DNA of 64,000 nucleotides. It comes from Paenibacillus_E sp964253085. Its GTDB lineage: Bacteria > Bacillota > Bacilli > Paenibacillales > NBRC-103111. How positions within the stretch are numbered: the stretch's first letter is position 1; each line of letters begins with the position of its first letter. This document shows, piece after piece, positions 33,962 to 41,850 of this stretch. The notes below the pieces were generated by a model that made no database searches, was not told the origin of the DNA, and saw nothing but the letters and a program-made list of their open reading frames with translations. Location: the NCBI RefSeq assembly GCF_964253085.1, contig NZ_CAXUQH020000001.1:4154001-4218000 (forward strand). The letters run 5' to 3'. Both the position numbers and the translations under genes were made by a program.

Positions 33962-33992
33962 AAAAAGAACACCTCCACAGGATAAAGGTGTT
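33962..33992 (-). terminator. Terminator of the 59-aa membrane protein gene
   Basis: AACACCT and AGGTGTT form a 7-bp stem followed by TTCTTTTTC on the minus strand. It abuts the stop codon. Confidence 0.8.
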
Positions 33993-34171
33993 TAGAAATG
34001 AAGGAACAAGAGTAGTAACATCATCTTATTCAAGAATTTTCTGTAGGTCAGATAGCCGATCAGTGATTTGCAAGCAAAAAATATAATTGCTGCAACAATA
34101 ATTAGTATGTAATTATGGCTGATGATTCTAATCCAATTGTTGAGTTTTTCCAGGTGATCAATTTTATCCAT
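33992..34171 (-). CDS. 59-aa single-span membrane protein
   Basis: The ATG at 34169-34171 is preceded by AAGGAG at 6-base spacing. The peptide has a polar N-terminus (MDKIDHLEKLNNW), one membrane helix (YILIIVAAIIFFACKSLIG) and a basic, hydrophobic tail. A terminator abuts the stop codon. The combination of site, frame and terminator supports a real gene. No family is recognised. Confidence 0.65.
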   Translation of the reverse strand: MDKIDHLEKLNNWIRIISHNYILIIVAAIIFFACKSLIGYLTYRKFLNKMMLLLLFLHF

Positions 34172-34340
34172 CTCGGGCTCCTTGTTGTATAAAGCTTTAG
34201 ATGTTAGAATACCCGAATTATTTCCAAATTATCTAATCTAACTAATTACAGAAGTAACCGAAATGTGAGTAAACAGCTAGATCAAATATTCATTAGCATC
34301 CAAATCAGAGCTACTAACCCAAAAGGAGTCGGTTTCTATT

Positions 34341-34493
34341 ATGAGTAATTCCACAAAATACGTTGGCTTAGACGTATCCAAATCAACGTTACTTGCAGTA
34401 AGTCAGGCCCGGCATATGGTATGCCGTGAAACCTTAAAGTATGGAAAAATTAGGGCACCTGTCAAGAAAAGCATTAGACAGACTCTTATTTAA
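34341..34493 (+). pseudogene. IS110-family transposase N-terminal fragment
   Basis: A 50-codon frame opens with KYVGLDVSKSTLLAV, which matches the first DEDD-domain strand of IS110/IS1111 transposases (normally about 400 aa). AAAGGAG lies about 13 bases upstream. The frame then leaves the family and stops. No other part of the element or its ends is seen. Confidence 0.6.
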
Positions 34494-34530
34494 TTAGACT
34501 GCCGCTGTTGTCATTCAACTAACGTTACTG

Positions 34531-34557
34531 TTAGATTCCTGTAGATGGATAAATTTC
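34531..34557. repeat. Secondary dispersed repeat block, copy 2
   Basis: Matches 23623-23649 at 25 of 27 positions, with core TTCCTGTAGATGGATAAATT. It lies just after the IS110 fragment and a degenerate CTGCCGCTGTT string. Confidence 0.6.
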
Positions 34558-34635
34558 GTATAAGATATACCGAATTATCGTTGGTATGAAACCGACTGGC
34601 CACTGTCACTATCATGACCTTTACCCCTTCACATA

Positions 34636-34673
34636 GAAAAGCTGCATAGAAATTAAATTCTACGCAGCTTCTC
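34636..34673 (-). terminator. Terminator of the polysaccharide deacetylase gene
   Basis: GAAAAGCTGCATAGAA and TTCTACGCAGCTTCTC form a stem of about 16 bp with two imperfect pairs. On the minus strand TTTTC follows. Confidence 0.75.
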
Positions 34674-34727
34674 CAGTACTTCTCAATATTCATTTTGTAG
34701 GAATGATACCCAGATTGCTGCTCTTCT

Positions 34728-35342
34728 TTATGACTCCGTCATTTGTAAGAGCTCACTAACCGTTACAAGTCGATAACCTTGTTCTGTTAATTCCTTTGCC
34801 AAAATTCGAACGGCCTCTATCGTTTGCGAGCGATCTCCAAAGCCATCATGAAAGAGTAAGATGCTCCCGCATCCGATCTGTGCTCGGGTTACCTCAAGAA
34901 TGTGTTCTACCCCCGGCATCTCCCAATCTCTTGCGCTTCCGTTGAGTGCTCCAATGACTGGATATCCTATTTTGGCAGTAATCTCGTGAACTTCCGGGTT
35001 ATAATCCAAGTAAGGTGGACGCATGACAACTGGCCGAGTTCCTGTTACCTGTGTAATTATGCTGTCCGTAACGAGAAGTTCTCGCTCACATTCCTCCAAG
35101 CTAATTTGGGTCATAAAAGGATGAGAGTAAGTATGGTTCCCAATTTCATGTTGCCTGACATGAACATCGAGAGCGGTCTCGGGATAAAGTTCGATTTGTT
35201 TTCCTATCATAAAAAAAGTAGCACGGCCGGAAACCTCATCGAAAATATCTAGCAATTGAGGCGTATACTCAGGGTTTGGGCCATCATCAAATGTAAAAGC
35301 AACAGCTTTATGTGTTGTTGAAACTTGTTGAATGATATTCAT
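34728..35342 (-). CDS. Polysaccharide deacetylase (CE4, NodB domain)
   Basis: 204 aa, essentially one NodB domain. All CE4 motifs are visible: TFDDGP (catalytic base and metal Asp), GNHTYSHP (metal His pair), RPPYL, and a late LLFHDG. Such enzymes remove acetyl groups from GlcNAc in peptidoglycan or chitin-like glycans. No signal peptide is seen, so it may act inside the cell, on soluble fragments, or be exported without a classical signal. Confidence 0.85.
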   Translation of the reverse strand: MNIIQQVSTTHKAVAFTFDDGPNPEYTPQLLDIFDEVSGRATFFMIGKQIELYPETALDVHVRQHEIGNHTYSHPFMTQISLEECERELLVTDSIITQVTGTRPVVMRPPYLDYNPEVHEITAKIGYPVIGALNGSARDWEMPGVEHILEVTRAQIGCGSILLFHDGFGDRSQTIEAVRILAKELTEQGYRLVTVSELLQMTES

Positions 35343-35400
35343 GCGTTAACCCCCTATCAATTTGATCTCTTAATTTCGTGCGATGTCAAAATCGTCTTCT

Positions 35401-35829
35401 TTATATGCGCTCATTGATTTTGATCAACAATTTCTTTAAGACTTTCCTCTCCTCATCGGTAAGGACTTGAACGATTTCTTCCTCCACCTTTTGGAATGAG
35501 TCTTGAAAGTCTTCAATCAATTCAATTGCTTTTGGCAATACATAAATATTTTTTTGCCGTTCATTATTGGCCGGGATTTTGCGCTCGATGAACCCTTTTT
35601 GCTCTAGAACTTGAAGCATGCTTGTAATGCTGGCCCCACGTAGATGAAACCGATCTGCAAGGTCCTTTTGAATAATATGATTATTTTGGTTCTCGTAAAT
35701 ATAGTCGATTACTTTACCTTGTTGAGCGTTTAACCCCAGCTCTTTTATACTCTCGTCCGCTCGTTTCTTTAACTTAAGACCGATAATCTGAAATAAATCC
35801 AGATAAGGCGTATCCTTTCGGGATTGCAT
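35401..35829 (-). CDS. MarR-family regulator
   Basis: 142 aa with a winged helix: QKDLADRFHLRGASITSMLQ as recognition region, then FIERKIPANNERQKNIYVL as wing. It is divergent from the amidohydrolase at 35989. A perfect 14-bp palindrome in the spacer of that gene's promoter is the probable operator, so it likely represses the amidohydrolase and may respond to its substrate. Confidence 0.85.
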   Translation of the reverse strand: MQSRKDTPYLDLFQIIGLKLKKRADESIKELGLNAQQGKVIDYIYENQNNHIIQKDLADRFHLRGASITSMLQVLEQKGFIERKIPANNERQKNIYVLPKAIELIEDFQDSFQKVEEEIVQVLTDEERKVLKKLLIKINERI

Positions 35830-35921
35830 GATCGTCCCCCTCCTCTATTGATAGAAATCTAATTGTAAGTAACTAAACTATACAGTGATCCAATTGGCTT
35901 GTCAAAAAAAATATTAGTTTA

Positions 35922-35950
35922 TTGACAGTTAGATATCTAACAGTTATACT
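35922..35950 (+). promoter_or_regulatory. Promoter with operator in the -35/-10 spacer
   Basis: TTGACA (35922-35927), a spacer of exactly 17 bases and TATACT (35945-35950) form a near-consensus promoter. The spacer holds the perfect palindrome GTTAGATATCTAAC (35928-35941), so a bound dimer would exclude RNA polymerase. The divergent marR product is the likely binder. Confidence 0.85.
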
Positions 35951-35988
35951 CCGAAATGTTGGACAACAAACACTTGGGAGGAATTCAA

Positions 35989-37299
35989 ATGGAAAAGATA
36001 ACACAAAATGCTGTGTTAGAACAAGTTACGGCAATTACAAATGTACGTATCTTTGATGGAGATCAAATTATTGCGCCCAGACATATTGTCATTAAAGGGG
36101 AGTCCATAATTTCAGTGGGCGGTGACCTTCCAGCCGATGCAACGATTATCGATGGAGAAAATGCGACTCTAATGCCTGGGTTGATTGATGCACATGTCCA
36201 CACCTCAATCGGCGGATTACGAGATGCCTTAAAATTCGGCGTTACAACAGAACTCGAAATGAACGGCGATTTTACTAAACGAGGGCGCGAAATTCAGTTG
36301 AAAAATGTGAATGACGTCGCAGATGTCCGCTCTGCTGGCACAGCAATCACCGCTCCGGGCGGACACCCAGATGAATTACTACCGGATGGAGATGAAATAC
36401 CTGAATTCGTATTAAAGGAACTAGAGAAGTTATCGCAGGAAGACCGGGAAGCGATGTTGGCCGCATATGCTCACGATCACGAAGAAATACCGCAAGTGAC
36501 GACGGTGGAAGAAGCGATTAAACATGTGCATACCCAAGTTGAGAATGGAGCCGACTATATTAAGATTATGATTGAAGAAGGAACGGTCATGGGTGTACCT
36601 GGCCTGCCTGTACTAAGCGACGAGATTCTAAAAACAGCCGTTACAGAAGCCCACAAGTTAGATAAGCTGGTCATCGCCCACGTCTTGACGGCTCATTCAT
36701 CGCAAGAAGCCATCGATTTAGGAGTAGACGGTTTGGGCCACTTGTTTATCGACAGACCCGAGTACACGTCCGAGCTAGTGAAATCCATAGCGGGTACAGG
36801 CGCTTTTGTTACACCGTGCTTGGTGTTGAATTCATCGATTATTGGAAATCCGGCATCGGAATTGGCGAATGATCCTCGTGTTCATTCCAAACTAAGTCAG
36901 GATTGGATCAATATTTTAAACTCAAGCTTCAATACGTTCCCACAAGGCAATATGGAGAACAGCTTTAAGAATGTGATGGACCTACACCGTGCCGGAGTTG
37001 ATATTCTGGTAGGGACGGACGTCACGCCGGTTCCCGTTCCGAACCTTGGAGGCCTTGCTCATGGGGCCAGTGTCCACCACGAAATGCAGCTGCTGGTGAA
37101 GGCCGGGTTCACTCCGATTGAAGCTCTTCAGTCGGCTACTACCAAACCGGCCCGTTGCTTTGGTCTTCACGATCGCGGCCGTATTACCGAAGGTGCGCGC
37201 GCTGATCTTATTCTCGTAAACGGTGATCCGACCACTAATATTTCGGATACCTTGTCGATCAAATCCGTGTGGTTCAATGGTTCGCAGCAACTAGGTTAA
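35989..37299 (+). CDS. Amidohydrolase-family protein (prolidase/imidazolonepropionase-like)
   Basis: 436 aa from ATG 35989, chosen because GGGAGG lies 7 bases upstream; an earlier in-frame ATG at 35956 has no such site. The metal site motifs are present: MPGLIDAHVHTS, KIMIEEG with a Lys that may be the bridging ligand, AHVLTAHS, GLGHLF and GTDVTPVPVP. The substrate is unknown. The gene appears to be controlled by the divergent MarR, as in many detoxification units. Confidence 0.8.
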   Translation: MEKITQNAVLEQVTAITNVRIFDGDQIIAPRHIVIKGESIISVGGDLPADATIIDGENATLMPGLIDAHVHTSIGGLRDALKFGVTTELEMNGDFTKRGREIQLKNVNDVADVRSAGTAITAPGGHPDELLPDGDEIPEFVLKELEKLSQEDREAMLAAYAHDHEEIPQVTTVEEAIKHVHTQVENGADYIKIMIEEGTVMGVPGLPVLSDEILKTAVTEAHKLDKLVIAHVLTAHSSQEAIDLGVDGLGHLFIDRPEYTSELVKSIAGTGAFVTPCLVLNSSIIGNPASELANDPRVHSKLSQDWINILNSSFNTFPQGNMENSFKNVMDLHRAGVDILVGTDVTPVPVPNLGGLAHGASVHHEMQLLVKAGFTPIEALQSATTKPARCFGLHDRGRITEGARADLILVNGDPTTNISDTLSIKSVWFNGSQQLG

Positions 37300-37458
37300 T
37301 CAGATTCGATCTCCCTTCACAATGAAAACTAAAGAGGCTTTCCCAAAAGTAAGTATTTTGAGTCTCTGCAGCTGTAAGTCATCTGAATAGCTAAAAAAAC
37401 CAATGAGCTATGCTCCAAGTTATCTTGAGTGAGCTTTTACAAATAAAAGAGGTAACGC

Positions 37459-37525
37459 AAAAAATCCCCTTACGGCAGGATATGTCTAAGCTGTTGAACT
37501 TAGATACTTTCCGCCGTAAGGGGAT
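37459..37525 (-). terminator. Strong terminator of the second L25 gene
   Basis: ATCCCCTTACGGC and GCCGTAAGGGGAT form a perfect 13-bp stem that encloses a second small stem (TCTAAG/CTTAGA). A TTTTTT tract follows on the minus strand. Confidence 0.9.
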
Positions 37526-37533
37526 GATTTCTT

Positions 37534-38103
37534 CTAGGCTGTTGCTTCAACTTCCTCATGCACGGTTTTGATTTGAATCATAACCGTATTCGCATCCGTC
37601 AACACTTCAATGCCATCCTTGAAGATCAAGTCGGAAACGAGAAGCTTGTCGCCAGTATCAAGACCACTGATATCCACTTCCATGGAAGTCGGCAAATCAC
37701 CAGGCATACAACGCACTTCTACTTCATAGATTTCGATCTGCAGAACTCCACCGGATTTAACTCCGATTGCCTCTCCAGAAAACTGAATAGTAACTTTGCT
37801 GTCCATTATTTGAGTCATGTTCACATGATGAAAGTCGATATGCAGCAGATTGCCCGACATCGCATCCTTTTGGACGCTCTGAACGATGATCGGAATTACT
37901 TTCTCATCGGATGTATTGCCCTGCAGAATAGCTCGTGGATTTTTTTTCAAAATATCCAGCATTTCTTTTTCATTTACTTCTACAGACAAAGTATCTTTAC
38001 CAATCCCATACAACACAGCCGGGATGCGTCCCTGTTTTCTTGCTTGATTCATGTGGGACTTTGTTTCACCAGTGCGCTTGTTCAATTGAATAAATTTACT
38101 CAT
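37534..38103 (-). CDS. Second ribosomal protein L25/Ctc paralogue
   Basis: 189 aa with both L25/TL5 domains: ARKQGRIPAVLYGIGKDTL, LLHIDFHHVNMTQIMDSKVT and VEVRCMPGDLPTSMEVDI. It lacks the acidic tail of the copy at 30825 and differs throughout, so the two are not a recent duplicate. A long terminator follows. 5S rRNA-binding residues could not be judged without an alignment. Confidence 0.9.
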   Translation of the reverse strand: MSKFIQLNKRTGETKSHMNQARKQGRIPAVLYGIGKDTLSVEVNEKEMLDILKKNPRAILQGNTSDEKVIPIIVQSVQKDAMSGNLLHIDFHHVNMTQIMDSKVTIQFSGEAIGVKSGGVLQIEIYEVEVRCMPGDLPTSMEVDISGLDTGDKLLVSDLIFKDGIEVLTDANTVMIQIKTVHEEVEATA

Positions 38104-38197
38104 TTGTTTGTTTCCCGCTCTCTTTGACCATAAATTCTTGTCAAAATGATTATAACATGACCATAAAATCTAGTCAAACTTTGATGAAAACCACTCC

Positions 38198-39142
38198 TTA
38201 CTTTTCATACTCCATAAATGGATCCGGGATCTCTATTTGATAAGCCTCAGCATCGCTAACACCAACAGAAAGGACTGCTCGGCCATTGCCAGACCGTATA
38301 AGCCCACCGCTAAAAATAACATCTTCAAGATCTGGCCGTTTGCCAGGTCCTCTTGGGAAATCACTTCTTGCCGCAATAATTTTCATGGGTGTTTTCTCAC
38401 AGGTCTCAGGGTTTATCGAAAAGACCATGGAATAATAATGCTTGTTTCCTACAGAATCGAAGCAGGCTATATGTCCCAGAACGCCCACATGACCATTCCC
38501 CAGTAAATGTGCTTCATTCGCACCTCCCCATTCTTCGGAGACAAATTGCTCGCTAAGAATTTCCGCATTTATGAAGGTTTGCTCATTAAGCTCCTCCAGC
38601 GAGTTGATGATTGTAAATCCAATTTGCCCTCTTCCGCCTCTTGCTCCTTGCGGTCTAGTAAATACACCTACTCTACCGTCGGCAAGCTCAATGAGACGAA
38701 TATCCTTCATCGTACCGGGCCCAGATGAGAAATGACACAATGAATCTATTTGAAACCCACGATAAAATTGGGTAACCCACGACACAATCTTACTCGGATT
38801 ATCGACAGCTGTAATGACTTCAACTCCGCCAACGATTAGTTCACCTTTGATGATGGTCATACATGGATCCTGCAAGTTATACGTGTGTGTATGTATTCGG
38901 GGACTCCAAACCTGATCCTTGCATGTAAAAAAGAAGACTTGAGAGAACTCGCTATCCCGTTCCTCAACTCTTCCTAAGATGACTTCCTCCCCGTCGTACT
39001 GAAACGGGGCTGTTATATTGTATACATCACGATTTCCAACCCCAGAGAAAACTAGTTTCTGCACTTTTGTTATTCTCGGATTTGCATAAAAGGTATCCAG
39101 AAGCTGTTTACAGCTCTCCATTTTAAATGAATTCCTTGTCAT
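38198..39142 (-). CDS. DUF1861 five-bladed-propeller protein (GH130-like)
   Basis: 314 aa from ATG 39142, chosen because AGGAGG lies 6 bases upstream, inside the end of the preceding gene. It matches DUF1861: FSGVGNRDVYNITAPF, GRVEERDSE, LQDPCMTIIKGELIVGGVEV, and the block WGGANEAHLLGNGHVGVLGH. The fold is a five-bladed propeller related to GH130/GH43-type enzymes. The conserved acidic residues suggest a glycoside phosphorylase or hydrolase, but activity is not established. It overlaps the XRE gene by 20 bases, so translation is likely coupled. Confidence 0.75.
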   Translation of the reverse strand: MTRNSFKMESCKQLLDTFYANPRITKVQKLVFSGVGNRDVYNITAPFQYDGEEVILGRVEERDSEFSQVFFFTCKDQVWSPRIHTHTYNLQDPCMTIIKGELIVGGVEVITAVDNPSKIVSWVTQFYRGFQIDSLCHFSSGPGTMKDIRLIELADGRVGVFTRPQGARGGRGQIGFTIINSLEELNEQTFINAEILSEQFVSEEWGGANEAHLLGNGHVGVLGHIACFDSVGNKHYYSMVFSINPETCEKTPMKIIAARSDFPRGPGKRPDLEDVIFSGGLIRSGNGRAVLSVGVSDAEAYQIEIPDPFMEYEK

Positions 39143-39407
39143 TGACGTCCTCCTGATAATCCATCGATGCATCTATCGTCCAATCACTTTCTACATCCAT
39201 TTCGATGCCAATGAGCTGCCCAGGCTGGACATTAAAATACAGACAAAGCTTTAGCAATAAATCCCTAGGATACTGTACCATCTCATCCTTATACATACGA
39301 CGAACGGAGTCAAAGTGGTAGTTAATCTCTTTAGCAAGCTTGCGTATCGATAATTTAGGATCGTGATTTTCCATGACTTCTTTTAATTTACTGCGTATGA
39401 CGGACAC
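39123..39407 (-). CDS. XRE (Cro/C1-type) regulator
   Basis: 94 aa. A helix-turn-helix spans about residues 18-60 (LSIRKLAKEINYHFDSVRRMY, then LLLKLCLYFNVQPGQLI), as in YozG-like regulators. The tail is acidic. It is divergent from the glycosyltransferase operon and its stop overlaps the DUF1861 start. It probably controls both transcripts. Confidence 0.8.
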   Translation of the reverse strand: MSVIRSKLKEVMENHDPKLSIRKLAKEINYHFDSVRRMYKDEMVQYPRDLLLKLCLYFNVQPGQLIGIEMDVESDWTIDASMDYQEDVNDKEFI

Positions 39408-39457
39408 ACATACACCCCCTTCATAAATATATAGGGTATGTCATGGAGAGTCAATAA

Positions 39458-39486
39458 TTGACAAGAAAAAATGGTCACGCTATAGT
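39458..39486 (+). promoter_or_regulatory. Promoter of the GT4-manC operon
   Basis: TTGACA (39458-39463), a 17-base spacer and TATAGT (39481-39486) form a near-consensus sigma-A promoter. It lies 128 bases before the glycosyltransferase start, and a terminator-like hairpin sits in between. Confidence 0.75.
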
Positions 39487-39540
39487 GAAAACAGGAAATA
39501 ATTTGGAATTTTCTGAAAATATCATACTCCTTCCCCCAAA

Positions 39541-39574
39541 AGAATTAAAGATCTATCTTTAGATTCTTTTTTTT
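39541..39574 (+). terminator. Attenuator-like terminator in the GT4 leader
   Basis: AGAATTAAA and TTTAGATTCT form an AT-rich stem with one bulge and an 8-base loop, followed directly by eight Ts. It lies after the operon promoter and 40 bases before the first ATG, so it must be read through, or antiterminated, to express the operon. Confidence 0.65.
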
Positions 39575-39613
39575 GTGTTCCAAAAATCGCGAACCAACAT
39601 GGAGGCTCATTAT

Positions 39614-40744
39614 ATGAAGTATACAAGCAGCAGTCGGAATATCGTTTTTCTAGGCACTCACATCAAAGGCTTTAACAAGCCTCGTATCATTGCAATCAAT
39701 AACAACGAAACTTACGACTATCAAGAGCAAGTGATGAGGGAAATTGACCAGCATCAGCTATCAGATTATATAGAAACGGCCGATTATCTTAACTCGTCAG
39801 ACGTTGATCTTCTCGTTATTCAGCATGAATTCGGTATTTATGGTGGAGAAAGCGGTGAATATTTGATCCCATTCGTCGAGAGACTGACTATTCCGTATGT
39901 CGTCATTTTTCATACCGTATTAACGAAACCTTCTGCCAAGCAGCATCACATCATGAATCGAGTTGCAGAACTAAGTGTTAAAGTTGTCACCATGGCGCAG
40001 TCAACAGTAACCGATTTGATATCCATTTATAGTGTTGATGCCGCCAAAATCGCTTTCATTCACCATGGCGTACCTAATGTTCAAACCGGATCAAGAACAG
40101 AGCTTAAAGAGCAATATGGCTTTGCAGATCGAAAAATTTTATCCACCTTTGGGTTTTTAAGTCCTGGTAAAGGAATTGAATACAGCATTGAAGCGATGCG
40201 TGGAGTGGTCAAACAGCATCCGGATTCTCTCTATATCATTTGGGGGAAAACTCATCCGGTCGTTAAACAAGAAACAGGCGAGGTATATAGACAAAAGCTG
40301 ATAGGTCTCGTGGAAGAATTTAATTTAACGAGAAACGTTCGCTTCGTCGACAAGCTTCTAACGCAGGATGAAGTCATTCAATCGCTGGTCATGTCTGACA
40401 TTTATATGACTCCTTATTTAGGCAAGGATCAGGCCGTTAGCGGAACTTTGGCGTACGGAGTCGGTTACGGAAGGGTTATTGTCTCCACACCTTACCGCTA
40501 TGCCGAGGAAATGTTGGCAGATGGCAGGGGCTTACTGGCAAACTTCCGCGATTCAGCCTCCCTGGAAGCTTGCATCCTTCAATTACTGAATGACCCTGCT
40601 AGAATAACTAAAATGGAAAATCGTACGCTCGAACTCGGAAGAACCATGCTGTGGAACGAAATTGCCAAAACCTATGCCGCCATCTTCCAAGAAAAAATAG
40701 TCGCTTCAGAATCAAAAAAAGCAAAACACTTAGGAGTGATTTAA
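39614..40744 (+). CDS. Glycosyltransferase family 4 (GT-B)
   Basis: 376 aa from ATG 39614, with GGAGG 8 bases upstream. It is a GT-B enzyme: HEFGIYGG in the N-terminal half, STFGFLSPGKGIEYSIEAM at the start of the second half, and ALAYG-like GTLAYGVGYGRVIVSTPY with a late Glu near the nucleotide-sugar site. The manC gene in the same operon suggests GDP-mannose as donor, which would make it a mannosyltransferase; this is inference. The stop TAA and the next ATG share a base (TAATG). Confidence 0.8.
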   Translation: MKYTSSSRNIVFLGTHIKGFNKPRIIAINNNETYDYQEQVMREIDQHQLSDYIETADYLNSSDVDLLVIQHEFGIYGGESGEYLIPFVERLTIPYVVIFHTVLTKPSAKQHHIMNRVAELSVKVVTMAQSTVTDLISIYSVDAAKIAFIHHGVPNVQTGSRTELKEQYGFADRKILSTFGFLSPGKGIEYSIEAMRGVVKQHPDSLYIIWGKTHPVVKQETGEVYRQKLIGLVEEFNLTRNVRFVDKLLTQDEVIQSLVMSDIYMTPYLGKDQAVSGTLAYGVGYGRVIVSTPYRYAEEMLADGRGLLANFRDSASLEACILQLLNDPARITKMENRTLELGRTMLWNEIAKTYAAIFQEKIVASESKKAKHLGVI

Positions 40745-41850
40745 TGCAAGTACACACGATACTGCAATTTAAGTCCGATTACATGCGCAGGATAACGGAT
40801 GATACAGGCATTTTTCAACATACCAAATTTGGAGTACCCGACCGGTCGAAAGGTTATACGACGGATGATAACGCGCGGGCTTTAATCGCAGCCGTTTTAT
40901 TGTACAGCAGTGAAAAAGATTCCAGCACATTAGACCTTATTCATACTTATGTTTCCTTCATTCACCACGCACAGAATACAGATGGGAATTTTAGAAACTT
41001 CATGGATTATAACCGTTCATTCATGGAGGATAGCGGCTCAGAGGATTGTCAAGGACGCACACTATGGGCATTAGGATTCACTCTCGCTCATTCCTCCTTG
41101 CTCCCTGATAATGTACTTAATACTTGCCGTTATTTAATTAATCAGGTATTACCGCATATCGAGAAGCTAGGTTCCCCTCGTGCTGGAGCCTATGCGATAA
41201 TCGGTTTAAGTTATTTAATTGAAACCCCTGGTGCTTTAACTTACTCCTTCCCCTATCTCCACACACCAAGCACCGCAGAAGAGAAAGCATTTCTACCAAG
41301 AGCTTGTATTATCAATTTGATCGAAAAAATAGCGGTCCGACTGCACAATCAATATGTTCACAACAAGGGAAACGATTGGAACTGGTTTGAAGACAGCCTT
41401 ACCTACGGAAACTCCATGCTTCCATGGGCGCTTTTAAAAGCATCACACATCTCGGAAAACACTAGTTTGAAAGAAACAGCTAAGGAAAGTCTGGATTTTC
41501 TAGTATCCAAAACCTTTGCTAAAGAAGGTTATTATAAGCCGATTGGCAGCCATGGCTGGCAGTTGCGTGGTGAAAAAGCCGCTCTTTACGATGAACAACC
41601 GATTGAAGCCTGCGAAATGCTACTTGCTTGTAAAGAAGCCGCGATCGTGCTCCAAGACCCTGCTTATCTGAAGATAGCAGCCTTATGCTATGAATGGTAT
41701 TTAGGCCATAATTCAATACAAATCTCTCTCATTGATCCTCAAACAGGAGCTTGTTACGATGGGATCCATGCCGCAGGGCTGAACCTTAATCAAGGCTCTG
41801 AGAGCATCATTTCCTTCTCCATAGCACATATGGTGATGCATCATGAATAA
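40744..41850 (+). CDS. Uncharacterised (alpha/alpha)6-barrel-like protein
   Basis: 368 aa from ATG 40744, within TAATG at the end of the GT4 gene. AGGAGT precedes it. The composition and spacing of helical segments, with TTDDNARAL, CQGRTLWALGFTLAHS, and NDWNWFEDSLTYGNSMLPWA, suggest a helical toroid like those of glycosidases and cellobiose-epimerase-like enzymes. I cannot name a family with certainty. Acidic residues in WFED and TDDN could be catalytic. It overlaps manC by 8 bases, so the three genes are one tight operon. Confidence 0.6.
   Translation: MQVHTILQFKSDYMRRITDDTGIFQHTKFGVPDRSKGYTTDDNARALIAAVLLYSSEKDSSTLDLIHTYVSFIHHAQNTDGNFRNFMDYNRSFMEDSGSEDCQGRTLWALGFTLAHSSLLPDNVLNTCRYLINQVLPHIEKLGSPRAGAYAIIGLSYLIETPGALTYSFPYLHTPSTAEEKAFLPRACIINLIEKIAVRLHNQYVHNKGNDWNWFEDSLTYGNSMLPWALLKASHISENTSLKETAKESLDFLVSKTFAKEGYYKPIGSHGWQLRGEKAALYDEQPIEACEMLLACKEAAIVLQDPAYLKIAALCYEWYLGHNSIQISLIDPQTGACYDGIHAAGLNLNQGSESIISFSIAHMVMHHE

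Noticed and set aside
34341..34493. A complete insertion sequence at the IS110 fragment
   Set aside because: Only the first 15-20 residues match; no catalytic C-terminal domain, ends or target duplication is visible.
37558..38127. 189-codon plus-strand ORF antisense to the second L25 gene
   Set aside because: Exact complement-frame shadow of a well-conserved ribosomal protein gene.
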